DNA of 64,000 nucleotides from Powellomyces hirtus (lineage: Eukaryota > Chytridiomycota > Chytridiomycetes > Spizellomycetales > Powellomycetaceae). The translations under genes were made by a program, and so were the position numbers. Where the stretch lies: the NCBI GenBank assembly GCA_025526995.1, contig JAHLKG010000020.1, positions 124,001 to 188,000 of the forward strand, in the 5' to 3' direction. Below the pieces are notes generated by a model. The model was given only the letters and a program-made list of their open reading frames with translations. It was not told where the DNA came from and searched no databases. Shown here in pieces: positions 18,750 to 28,411 of this stretch (positions are counted from its first letter, which is position 1; every line of letters starts with the position of its first letter).

Positions 18750-20028
18750 GACATCACCATACCTCTCGTTCGAGGAATGTATCACGTCTCGCCAACTCCG
18801 AGGGCTTTTGCTACTCAAACTTGCTCAAGGACAAAAGCGTCCAACCTGCCGACAGACGCTACCAGTATCTCGGTCACGCGTTCTACTCCGATCCAAGCCA
18901 CGACAGAGGGGCCGGCCGCCCCAAATCGGGGCTGGTCGGCCCCATCGGGGAACGTCGGCCCCATTCTCACTGAGGATGCTCCCCCCCCAGAGCACCGAGG
19001 GGTCCTCCCTGCCGTCAACCAGACCGGTGGGGGGGCCCCTCCCCTCGGTGCTCTCGAAAAGGGAGGGGGGGGCACGCACCCCTGCAGAGGGGGCAGGCAG
19101 CTTTAGCACTGCCTCCACTGCTGCTTCAGCGGCCTCTTCAGGGGCTTGTTCTGGCCCCTCTTCTCCTGTCAACGAAGGAACCCTCTGGCATCACCGTTTG
19201 GGCCATCCTGGCACTCACATCATGAAGCAACTCAAGCTCCCATTGACCAACGAGGTCTGCAAAGGTTGCGAGTTTGGTAAGCACAAGCGCTCACCATTCA
19301 ACGGTACAATGACACGGTCCAAGACGCCACTCGATTGCCTACATTTCGACCTAAACGGTCCGCACATACCCGCGGTTGGCGATGAGAAATATGCCCTCAT
19401 TGTGATCGATGACTATTCACGCTTCACATGGATCTTCTTCTTGAAGACAAAGAGCGAATCTACTACAAAATTGATTGAATTCATCAATTTCATCGAAAAA
19501 CAGACCAATGAAAGGGTCAGACGTCTTCATTCCGATCGAGGGGGGGAGTTTGTCAATCACGATCTGAAAGAATTCATTTCGAAAAAGGGCATTCTGCACG
19601 AACTCACCGCTGCAGATTCCCCACAGTCCAACAGTGTAGCTGAAAGGTTCAACCTCACCCTGTTCAACTCTGGACCGAGTTAGCAGCTACATCAGTCTAC
19701 TTACGGAATCGCCTACCCCACAAGTCCAATAACAACATTTTGCCGTACGAACGGCTCAACGGTGAAGAGCCCTCACTTTCTCACCTTCGTGTGATTTGGG
19801 CCAATGCCTTTGTGCATTTCGTCAAGAGAAAACAAGTCTCAAAGTTGGCACCGGGCGCCACATGTCTCAAACTCATCGGTTACAAATTTGACGGCGCTTA
19901 CCGCTGTTGGGATGACAACCGTCAAGAAATAGTCATTTCTCGCCATGTAACGTTTGACGAAACCTCAGCACTCGAACTAGCGAAAGACTACATCCCGCCC
20001 AAAGAACTCTACGAAGTCAAAGAGATTC
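18750..20028 (+). pseudogene. B2, protease tail to chromodomain start (left half)
   Basis: Plus-strand B element lacking its 5' part; homology starts at GACATCACCATACC in the late protease region. It contains the GC-rich linker (with different GGCC blocks from B1), GAG-pre-integrase and integrase core. A deletion of about 43 bp near 19664 shifts the frame after FNLTLF. Homology resumes to the chromodomain (EVKEIL), where C-c was inserted; the target duplication GATTC is at 20024-20028. Confidence 0.85.
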
Positions 20029-20267
20029 TGTTAGCACGTACAGACTCTGTCATCGAGTCATAACTGCGCCATCGCAGGGCGTATCACGCGATCACGTGAA
20101 CCCACGTGATCAACTCCGATATAAGTAGTTTTCCTTCCATACTCAATATATCGGTGGGACTTTTCTCTTTTTCTCCAATAGAGCGGGATTAAGTTACTTC
20201 GTTGTTCTGCTCAGTCAACTACCCTAAAGCTTCCTCAACTATCTACCCAGATACTCTCAGACCAACA
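20029..20267 (+). repeat. 5' LTR of C-c
   Basis: TGTTAGC...CCAACA, 239 bp, with the CACGTG inverted repeat intact (the 3' LTR has CACATG in one arm). Confidence 0.95.
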
Positions 20268-20282
20268 GGTTATGAGCCCTGA
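20268..20282 (+). other. Primer-binding site of C-c overlapping the gag start
   Basis: GGTTATGAGCCCTGA directly after the LTR, complementary to the initiator tRNA-Met anticodon arm. The ATG at 20272-20274 inside it opens the gag ORF. Confidence 0.85.
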
Positions 20283-21054
20283 AATGGTAGGCAACGGAAC
20301 AAGCCCCCGGTACACTCGTAGTATGTTAAGACGCCTAACGGGTTGGCAGACCCCAGGGTCCAATACGCTACAACGAGCCGTAGAACGTGCCGCTAAGAAG
20401 AGCGCACGAGTGCCTGGTGAATGGACATCACCAAACAATGGAGGGAAATCTGCCGGTGACGATACACTGGCAGAGCCAACGCCTTTGAGTGTCAATGCCA
20501 ATGAGGGCGACGACGCATTGGAAGGGCGTACCCGAAACATCGACCGATGCAATGGCAAGGTCGATACCCGTCCCCTATCAAGCAGTACAGATGATCACAG
20601 AACGATCAACTACAGTACTCCAGCGGCATTCCCAAGTGGGGAATCAGCGAACACCGTGCATGTCCGCCCGCGTGAGGCGGACGTGGATAGGATAGATCGG
20701 CTTGAGAATTCTCTAGCCCAACTAACGGAAATGCTCCAAATGAAATGGCGCATGGATCAGAATGTGAACATCCTGGTCAACCCTCAGGTACGTACGGCGC
20801 AACGGTGCATACGCACACCATCACCCACTCGCAACGACGGGTTCGCTGCACCGTGGACAGAGTACAATCAGGAGACTGGAGCTCAACAGGAATACCAACG
20901 TTCTCCATTCGAACACCGCCCTACATCACCGACATCGAGCATACACAGCGTGACAACCAAAATCGTCGACAGTCGAGGTGCGAAGGCCTTCGTGGATGGA
21001 ACGCTGAAAGATATTGGATCTTACAACGGGGAAGCCAATATGGTCAAACTTTGA
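20272..21054 (+). CDS. Gag N-terminal ORF of C-c
   Basis: 260 residues from the ATG inside the primer-binding site to TGA at 21052-21054. Contains a polar N-terminus, a short coiled-coil-like segment near 140-155 (LENSLAQLTEMLQMKW) and GTLKDIGS. The same frame continues past the TGA into the capsid-like core, so this is probably one gag-pol ORF with one nonsense codon. A CGA to TGA change is plausible but cannot be checked here, because C-b breaks off just before this point. A next in-frame ATG at 20284 is an alternative start. Confidence 0.75.
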   Translation: MSPEMVGNGTSPRYTRSMLRRLTGWQTPGSNTLQRAVERAAKKSARVPGEWTSPNNGGKSAGDDTLAEPTPLSVNANEGDDALEGRTRNIDRCNGKVDTRPLSSSTDDHRTINYSTPAAFPSGESANTVHVRPREADVDRIDRLENSLAQLTEMLQMKWRMDQNVNILVNPQVRTAQRCIRTPSPTRNDGFAAPWTEYNQETGAQQEYQRSPFEHRPTSPTSSIHSVTTKIVDSRGAKAFVDGTLKDIGSYNGEANMVKL

Positions 21055-24000
21055 ACGTTCATCGACAAGATTGAGACAGTTGTGAAGTACGAAATGGTTC
21101 CGCCCGAGTTTCTCATAGATTTTGTGGCTACAAAACTCACAGGATGGGCATACACTTGGTGGCAGTCGCTCTCACCAAATAAAAGGAACGAAATTACGAC
21201 GTGGCATGACTTTGAAGACGTTGATTCAGGAAGAACCAACACCGGTCTTAGGTCCGCCCTTCTGGCGCGGTTCGCGCCACGAAACCACACTAGGGATTCG
21301 CTGCAGAAATTACGGGAATTGCGTCCCAAAGGCCGCATGGATGAGTACATCACTCAGTTCAACATGCTGGCATTTTCTCTGCCGAAAACACCGGATTACG
21401 TTCTTCAGGATTACTTCATCAACGCGCTAACACCAGACCTTGCGGCCTTGGTTCAGGCTAATGAAGAAAACATAACTGATTTGAGCAGTTTACAGGCCGC
21501 TGCATCCAGGATCGCCGCCAACATGGCTAAGAAACCTAGCGGGACCTCAACGGATACGCGACCAGGTGCCGCACACACTGACGCCTCTAAGAAACCAAAG
21601 GGTGGCAAGACCCACAGGGAGAAGTCAACGAACGGCAAGAAGGACAAGGAATCCACTCCATCAAACAAAGGCCAAACCCAAAAGTCAGGTTGTTGGGCCT
21701 GTGGAGACCCTAAACACCGAACACAGGAGTGCGAAGTGTTAAAGAAGCTCAAATCCGAGATGGAGAAGAACAAGACGAAGCAGTCGTCTGATGGTGCTGT
21801 TAGCACAAATGCTGTGGAAGCATTACACGTCTGGGTCCGCCAAGAACAACCATATGAAGCCCTCATCGACTCTGGCGCTACGGACCACATGACACCTCAC
21901 AAAGCGACCTTGGATCACTCAACCGTGTACAGTGATGTCAGAGCTGTTATGCTTGCTGACAAAACATCACTACCCTCTACTGTTCAAGGTACGGTACGAG
22001 TAGAAGTTAACGACTATCCGAATCCGCTCGAGTTGGGCAGAGTCCTGCATGTGCCAGGATTACAACAAGATCTCGTATCGGTAGCGAAATGCAACGATCA
22101 AGGTGTTGACGTGCTCTTCAAGTCGAATGGAGACGTCATTTTCACGCGAGACGGAAAAGAAATCGCCAAAGGCGTACGCCGCAACAACGCGTACTACCTG
22201 CAAGGTACGCTGCTGTCTGAAAGTCTGTGGACAGATTCAGAAGCATGCACTCTCGAAGTCTCCCCTACACTTGCTCATGCTCGTCTTGGACACGTTGGCA
22301 AACATGTCCTGGAGAAGATGGCATCGGTTACGGACAGTTGGTCCGCAGTGGGGGATCTAAGCGACTTCAAAGATTGTGAAGCCTGCGTGTTAGGAAAAGC
22401 CGCTCGTCTTCCATTCTCCCTTGGTAACGCTGAAGCCAGGGAGATCTGTGAGCTGATTCATTCAGACCTACAGGGACCATTTCGTCTCCCTGGTTACGAA
22501 GGATCACGCTTCTCGCTGGAGTTCATTGAACGCACATCCAGATACGTGACTGTTTTCCCTATTCCTTCAAAGGACTCAGCAGTCATACTCGACAAGTTTC
22601 TCATCTACAAGGCTTGGATTGAGAAACAGACTGACCGACAAATCAAGATCCTACGGACGGATCGAGGCACCGAATACTTTGGCAAGGTTCTAGAGTACCT
22701 ATTGCAAAATGGTATCACTCATCAAAAGTCCGCGGCCTATTCGAGTCAGCAAAACGGGATTGCCGAACGATGGCATCGCACGGCGCTGGACAGGGTCCGC
22801 GCCACCTTCGCGGATACAAAACTACCTCGAAGATTCTGGCCTGCTTTACTGGTAGCGGCTGGATACATCTATTCCCTTACGGACAACCGCATCAACAAGA
22901 AGACGCCGCATGAAATCCTATTTGGCCGGTGTCCTGATGTCGCCCATCTTTGGCGTATCGGTTGCGTGGCATATTCCGTTCTAACAAGCAAAGGACGCGA
23001 TAAAATGGGGAATCGAGCGAAGAAGGCTTACTTGGTAGGCTATGCTCAACCCTCAGGTACCAAGGGGTATCTGGTATGGGATCCTGTTACTGACAAGGTT
23101 GAAGTGTCACAAGACGTGATCTTCAAAGAAGACTTGGGACTCGAACCCAAATATCAGCAGGATCCAGCACATTTTGACCTCCTAGATGAGAAGAGTCAGG
23201 AGGATGACGTCGAATACGCCGTGGAGGCGATTATCGACGAGCGCCGCAGTAAGGTGCACACGAAAAAGTACTTGGTTAAGCGGGAGGGATATCAAGAACC
23301 TACCTGGGAGTCCCGACTCTCATTACTCGACACTACAGCATTGGATGACTGGGAGAATCGAGTAGCCGCGTACGATGTCCGCACACGACGAAATGACCCC
23401 ATCGCTGCATACGCCGCCCGCGCGCGGACTCATGCAACGATCAACGAAGACGCCATGACATGGAAGCAAGCGATGAAAACACCTCAGAAGGAGGAATTTC
23501 TCAAGGCTGCACGCATTGAGTACCAATCCCTGGTCGACAACGGTACATGGGAACTCACCAAGCGTCCACGTAACAAGCGCGTGATCGGCACAACATGGGT
23601 CTTTCCAACGAAGGTCAATCCCGATGGCACCTTTAACAAGTTCAAAGCCAGAGCAGTGGCTCAAGGCTTCTCTCAACAACCCGGTCGCGATTTTGGTGAT
23701 ACATATTCACCTACACTACCATTCACAGCGCTACGCCTCTTCTTGGCGTATTGTGTCCAGCACGGGCTGGTCATCCATAGCATGGACGCTGTCACCGCCT
23801 TCCTTAACAGCGATATTGATAAGGATATCTATATCGAGCAGTTTGAGGGATTCGAAGATCCGGATCACCCCAAAGGCGAATGGGTCCTGAAGCTACTGAA
23901 AGCTCTCTACGGCCTGAAGCAATCACCTCTTCTTTGGTATGAGACCTTGAAGACTGCACTGTTAAAGCTCGGCTACGAAGCGGTTTCTGTATGCCCGTGT

Positions 24001-25800
24001 ATCTTTTTCAAGTACGCGACAAATGACCGTACACCTCCGTCGAACGACAATTTGGTCCTTATTCTCGTCTTTGTCGACGACCTGCTGATTGCAGCAAAGG
24101 ATTCGGAGATTCTGGCGAACAGCAAAACGGAGCTACACTCCAAGTTCAAGTTTACGGAACAAGGTCGCGTAACCAGTCACCTTGGTGTCGTCTACAAATA
24201 TGACTTCGACTCTCCTGTTCGTACCCTTGAAATCTCAAATGTCAAGTACATCGACGACGCTCTCGAACAATTCGGCATGAGCGACTGCCATCCTGTCTCC
24301 ACTCCGTACGCCGTGTCAGCGTGTAACCAACAACCGGAGGATTCGACCCCATTCACAAATCTGAAAATGTATCAGGAAGCAGTGGGGGTCCTCACCTGGG
24401 CCTCTATCACATGGCGATGGGACATCGCCACTGCAGTCGGTTACGTTGCGCGCCGCGTGGCCGCACCTACCAACTCCGACTGGAACAATGTTAAGCGCAT
24501 TTTCCGCTATTTGAAGGGTACCCGCGATTATGCCCTCAAGTTCACATCCAAACGAAATGATCCGCGTGGCCTACGCGTATTCACAGATGCGGATTATGCC
24601 GGAGAACTCACCGACCGGACGTCCACTACAGGCATTTTGGCCCTTTACAATGGGTTTCCTGTTCTGTGGAAAAGCAGCAAGCAGAAGTGCACCGCCCAAA
24701 GTACGACCGAAGCGGAGTATATAGCTGCAAGTACCGGCCACAACAAAGCCAAATGGCTACGCCAACTTGCGGAAGTTTTGGGACCTCAACCGGATTACAA
24801 ATCTCAACCGGTCCCTCTCCATGTCGATAATCAGAGCGCCGGGGCCTTGATTCAGTCTAAGGCCATCAACCAACGCACCAAACACATCGACGTTCGGTAC
24901 CACGCTATACGCGATTCGTTTGCGAAGCAAATTATCGAAATCATCGACACCAATACGGACGATCAACTGGCAGACATCTTTACAAAGCCTTTTCCCACTG
25001 TGAAACATAAGGACACTGTCCTGAGGATTACGAACGGGACTCATATATTTGATGAGAGAATACTCAACGAGGGCGCGTCTACGGAAGCACACCAAGCCCA
25101 AGTGTTACTCGCTGAATGTCAGGAGAATTACTCACAACACTGGCTTACCTTGGCATCTACACCGCAATTGCGGAACCCAAAGCAATGCCCCCCAAGGAGG
25201 ATGGGCCTGCCCCTCCTCCATCATCCTCATCGCTTGAGGGTGAGTGTCGGCTTGGAGAGACCGGTGGTCCCTCCAACTCCTCGGCTTCCCCCTCCTCCTC
25301 CTCCTCTTCCTCATCATTATATGGAGCTTCACGCTCCAGGATGTCCCACATCCTCTTCACCTCCGCTGCAGACTTCTTGTCCGCAGTCTTCTTCTTCGCC
25401 TGGGCTGTACCCTTGCCCTTCCCAACCGCCAGCTTCCGGCTCCGCCGGTCCTCTAGTATGGACCTCAGTCCATCAAGCGTCCCGGTCGCCCGTGCACGAC
25501 CCAGAGGCGTACCAGACCTCGCCCGGTCTTTCACCCGGTCTTTCGCCTGCTCGATGTGACGTTCAAGGACCCCTTGACGGTCCTTGCGGTGGAACTGTCG
25601 GGCATGCGCCGCCGACATCGTTCGAATCTCCGCTCGGGACAACCCTGCAGCGGGTGCGCCTCCCTGTGGCGCAGAGGGCACCACTGACGACGGCACAGCA
25701 GGAGCTGTGGTCGTCGCAGGAGCGGTTACCGGCGGTCCCGTCTTTCTCGCCGTCTGCTTCGCTTTGCCCAAACCTGAAAACTACACCGGCACATAGTTAG
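21055..25800 (+). CDS. Gag-Pol polyprotein of C-c (after the TGA)
   Basis: Open for 1572 residues from the GTG codon at 21082. The capsid-like core has AYTWWQSL, ALLARFAP and DEYITQFNMLAF (gypsy Retrotrans_gag style). Then come knuckle CWACGDPKHRTQEC, protease IDSGATDHM, GAG-pre-integrase, integrase core (RTDRGTEYF, NGIAERWHR), chromodomain (EYAVEAIID, YLVKREGY, PTWES; the usual KW is KR here), RT with FVDD and RNase H (TTEAEYIAAS, DIFTKPFP). The Pro/Ser-rich C-terminal ~250 residues overlap the antisense ORF. Otherwise undamaged, so it could still supply enzymes if the TGA is bypassed. Confidence 0.85.
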   Translation, partial: TFIDKIETVVKYEMVPPEFLIDFVATKLTGWAYTWWQSLSPNKRNEITTWHDFEDVDSGRTNTGLRSALLARFAPRNHTRDSLQKLRELRPKGRMDEYITQFNMLAFSLPKTPDYVLQDYFINALTPDLAALVQANEENITDLSSLQAAASRIAANMAKKPSGTSTDTRPGAAHTDASKKPKGGKTHREKSTNGKKDKESTPSNKGQTQKSGCWACGDPKHRTQECEVLKKLKSEMEKNKTKQSSDGAVSTNAVEALHVWVRQEQPYEALIDSGATDHMTPHKATLDHSTVYSDVRAVMLADKTSLPSTVQGTVRVEVNDYPNPLELGRVLHVPGLQQDLVSVAKCNDQGVDVLFKSNGDVIFTRDGKEIAKGVRRNNAYYLQGTLLSESLWTDSEACTLEVSPTLAHARLGHVGKHVLEKMASVTDSWSAVGDLSDFKDCEACVLGKAARLPFSLGNAEAREICELIHSDLQGPFRLPGYEGSRFSLEFIERTSRYVTVFPIPSKDSAVILDKFLIYKAWIEKQTDRQIKILRTDRGTEYFGKVLEYLLQNGITHQKSAAYSSQQNGIAERWHRTALDRVRATFADTKLPRRFWPALLVAAGYIYSLTDNRINKKTPHEILFGRCPDVAHLWRIGCVAYSVLTSKGRDKMGNRAKKAYLVGYAQPSGTKGYLVWDPVTDKVEVSQDVIFKEDLGLEPKYQQDPAHFDLLDEKSQEDDVEYAVEAIIDERRSKVHTKKYLVKREGYQEPTWESRLSLLDTTALDDWENRVAAYDVRTRRNDPIAAYAARARTHATINEDAMTWKQAMKTPQKEEFLKAARIEYQSLVDNGTWELTKRPRNKRVIGTTWVFPTKVNPDGTFNKFKARAVAQGFSQQPGRDFGDTYSPTLPFTALRLFLAYCVQHGLVIHSMDAVTAFLNSDIDKDIYIEQFEGFEDPDHPKGEWVLKLLKALYGLKQSPLLWYETLKTALLKLGYEAVSVCPCIFFKYATNDRTPPSNDNLVLILVFVDDLLIAAKDSEILANSKTELHSKFKFTEQGRVTSHLGVVYKYDFDSPVRTLEISNVKYIDDALEQFGMSDCHPVSTPYAVSACNQQPEDSTPFTNLKMYQEAVGVLTWASITWRWDIATAVGYVARRVAAPTNSDWNNVKRIFRYLKGTRDYALKFTSKRNDPRGLRVFTDADYAGELTDRTSTTGILALYNGFPVLWKSSKQKCTAQSTTEAEYIAASTGHNKAKWLRQLAEVLGPQPDYKSQPVPLHVDNQSAGALIQSKAINQRTKHIDVRYHAIRDSFAKQIIEIIDTNTDDQLADIFTKPFPTVKHKDTVLRITNGTHIFDERILNEGASTEAHQAQVLLAECQENYSQHWLTLASTPQLRNPKQCPPRRMGLPLLHHPHRLRVSVGLERPVVPPTPRLPPPPPPLPHHYMELHAPGCPTSSSPPLQTSCPQSSSSPGLYPCPSQPPASGSAGPLVWTSVHQASRSPVHDPEAYQTSPGLSPGLSPARCDVQGPLDGPCGGTVGHAPPTSFESPLGTTLQRVRLPVAQRAPLTTAQQELWSSQERLPAVPSFSPSASLCPNLKTTPAHS

Positions 25801-25814
25801 AGCTTACGCCTCAT
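25157..25814 (-). CDS. Antisense accessory ORF of C-c
   Basis: Same protein as in C-a. The main exon is 25773-25157. The candidate 5' exon is ATGAGGC (25814-25808), with a 34-nt intron (25807-25774) containing GTAAGC, CTAAC and TTTCAG. Protein about 206 residues if spliced: basic helical middle, Glu-rich stretch, Ser/Gly-rich tail ending AIAV. It sits between RNase H and the 3' LTR on the opposite strand. No recognised family; DNA/RNA or chromatin binding would be guesswork. Confidence 0.6.
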
Positions 25815-25962
25815 TTGCACGGATCTCATAGACGTACCCTAGCCATTCCTCGTCTTCTTAAATTGTAATAAATGGGGGTATGTGGGGTGTGTGCGCGGGG
25901 CTGTGTAGTAAAAGTAGATAGAGCAACTCTCTCACTGCCAGACTGACAGGTCTGAGTGGGGG

Positions 25963-26201
25963 TGTTAGCACGTACAGACTCTGTCATCAAGTCATAACTG
26001 CGCCATCGCAGGGCGTATCACGCGATCACATGAACCCACGTGATCAACTCCGATATAAGTAGTTTTCCTTCCATACTCAATATATCGGTGGGACTTTTCT
26101 CTTTTTCTCCAATAGAGCGGGATTAAGTTACTTCGTTGTTCTGCTCAGTCAACTACCCTAAAGCTTCCTCAACTATCTACCCAGATACTCTCAGACCAAC
26201 A
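25963..26201 (+). repeat. 3' LTR of C-c
   Basis: 239 bp, preceded by GAGTGGGGG purine tract and followed by the GATTC target duplication. Confidence 0.95.
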
Positions 26202-28005
26202 GATTCTCGACTCACGTGATGGCCCAGAAGGCCCCAAATTCCTCTGCAAATGGCTAGGATTCGAAGACGAAGATAATACATGGGAACCGCTCGAAAATGT
26301 CAATCATTTGACAGTCTTTGCTGACTACATCAACGAGAAGACGGCAATCGCTCTTTCGGCTGCAAGTACTGAAGAACCCCAAACCTACAAACAAGCGCTC
26401 TCATCAGACAACGCGCCGAAGTGGACCAAGGCCATAAATGCCGAGTTGAAGTCCCTTCATACCAATGAAACATGGGAAGTCATTAACCCCAAATCCTTAC
26501 CGCACAATCAACGGCCCATCCGCACTAAATGGGTATTCAAGATTAAGCGAGACCTGAATGGTCAACCCCAACGATACGAGGCCCAGCTTGTAGTGAAAGG
26601 CTTCGAACAACGCTATGGTATTGACTACAATGAAACCTACGCTCCGGTTGCCAAGATAGCTACCCAACGCGTCCTCCTCGCTCTCGCCGCCAGTCTAGGC
26701 TTGAAATGGCATCAAATGGATGTAGTAACCACCTTCCTGAATGGGATTGTTACCGAGACCATCCTAATCTATGCTCCTGAAGGCTCTGGCTTTCCGCCCG
26801 GGACCTTCCTTCGACTCCGAAAGGCCCTCTACGGTCTGAAACAAGCCCCGCGTGATTGGTACTCCCTACTCCACAAAGAACTGACTTCTTTGGGATTCAA
26901 GCGCCTGGCAAATGACAATGCTGTCTACATCAGAAATCTACCTGAGAGTGACTCATCGCAGTACATCTCCATCTACGTCGACAATCTCCTCATTTTCGCA
27001 AAGACCTAATCGGAAATCTTGTCAATCAAGACATCCCTGAACAACGAGTTCAACATGACAGACCTAGACAAAGTCAATCACTACCTTGGAATGAGAGTTC
27101 GACACGATTACTCAAGGCACGTCATCTATCTTGATCAAGAGTCATATGTAAATGACATCCTCGAGCGCTTTGGTATGCAAGATTGCAAGCCCGTCAACAC
27201 TCCGATGGACCAGACCAAGCTTGAACCCTACAAAGTCAAAAATACAAAGACTTCACCAAACCCGCAAGAAGGAGAATATCGCGAAATCGTTGGTTCTCTC
27301 ATGTACCTGATGATATGCACGCATCCTGACATCGCTGTTGCGGTCACTATGCTTTCTCGCTTCGCAAGCAACCCTTCGCCTCAACATCTGCAAGCTGCAA
27401 AGCGCGTTCTTTGCTACCTACGGGGAACATCAGATTACAGCCTCTGCATTGGCGGAAATAACGTCACCCTTCACGGCTACAGCGACGCCAATTGGGGAAA
27501 CAATATCATTGATCGACGGTCAATCACTGGCTACCTTTTCTACATTGGAAATGCGGGCCCCGTTACTTGGGCTCCAATGCGCCAACCCACCATTGCTCTC
27601 TCATCTACGGAAGCTGAATACATGGCACTTTCCTTCACGACTCAAGAGACAATCTGGCTTTGCTCACTTCTGCAAGAACTCCAAATCCCCGAATATCTCG
27701 ATGAAAATGCTCGACCCACAATGATCTACAAAGACAATCAGTCATGCATCTCGTTGGCAATGAACCCCGTGCGTCACGCCCGTACCAAGCACATCGACAT
27801 TCGACATCACTTCATCCGTGATCACATCGACAAGGAGATTCATCTGGAGTACTTACCCACCGCTGAAATGGTAGCCGACTCACTTACAAAGCCTTTACCG
27901 GCCCCGGCATTTAAATACCATCGCAAAAGCATGTGCATCAAGCACTACGACAACACCATCATGCCAATGACGAAAGCATCCATGACGGAGCTCCTGAATG
28001 AGTAA
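26202..28005 (+). pseudogene. B2, chromodomain to RNase H (right half)
   Basis: Resumes B2 at GATTCTCGACTCACG. Chromodomain remainder (FLCKWLGF, DEDNTWEP), RT and RNase H. Two clear lesions: the RT catalytic motif is YVDN (AAT at 26983-26985 where B1 has GAT), and a TAA at 27007-27009 replaces a Glu codon. At the position of the B1 TGA this copy has CGA (Arg). Ends at the normal B pol stop. Confidence 0.88.
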
Positions 28006-28044
28006 AATCCCATCATTGTGGATCGCTTGCTCGGACAGGGGGTG

Positions 28045-28411
28045 TATTGGAATGTTGAGACTTGCGTACTCAACGTTTGGTCCTTACATTAGATCCTTAC
28101 TTGGATTCTCCGACTAGAACGTGTGACCACCATACCGGTAACGCTAAGAGCTGAATTGGATCACGTGTGATCACGTGATCGGAGAAAAAGTAGATTAGAA
28201 CGCTCGAAGCGAGACATTACCGATAAGACTTTAAGATGTATGATACATTCACATACATTACATCTCCGAGCATCTGACAACGCTACACCGTCATCTGCAT
28301 CACAGAAGAGCTCTGTAAACCCTCCTTTACAAAGTATACTGGAGGCTGCATTGAATTCGGCCAATCCTCTGCATTTCCGATAAAGTACTGGAAACGCCGA
28401 TATCTCCAATA
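28045..28411 (+). repeat. 3' LTR of B2
   Basis: TATTGGAATG...CTCCAATA, 367 bp, preceded by the purine tract ACAGGGGGTG. Followed directly by minus-strand B3 RNase H sequence, so B2 was inserted into B3. Confidence 0.9.

Larger units (their letters stand above)
20029..26201 (+). mobile_element. Copia-type LTR retrotransposon C-c, complete
   Basis: Two 239-bp LTRs, target duplication GATTC (20024-20028 and 26202-26206), primer-binding site, gag-pol frame with a single TGA, antisense ORF and purine tract. The LTRs differ at only two or so positions, so insertion is recent. It splits the chromodomain of B2. Confidence 0.95.
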
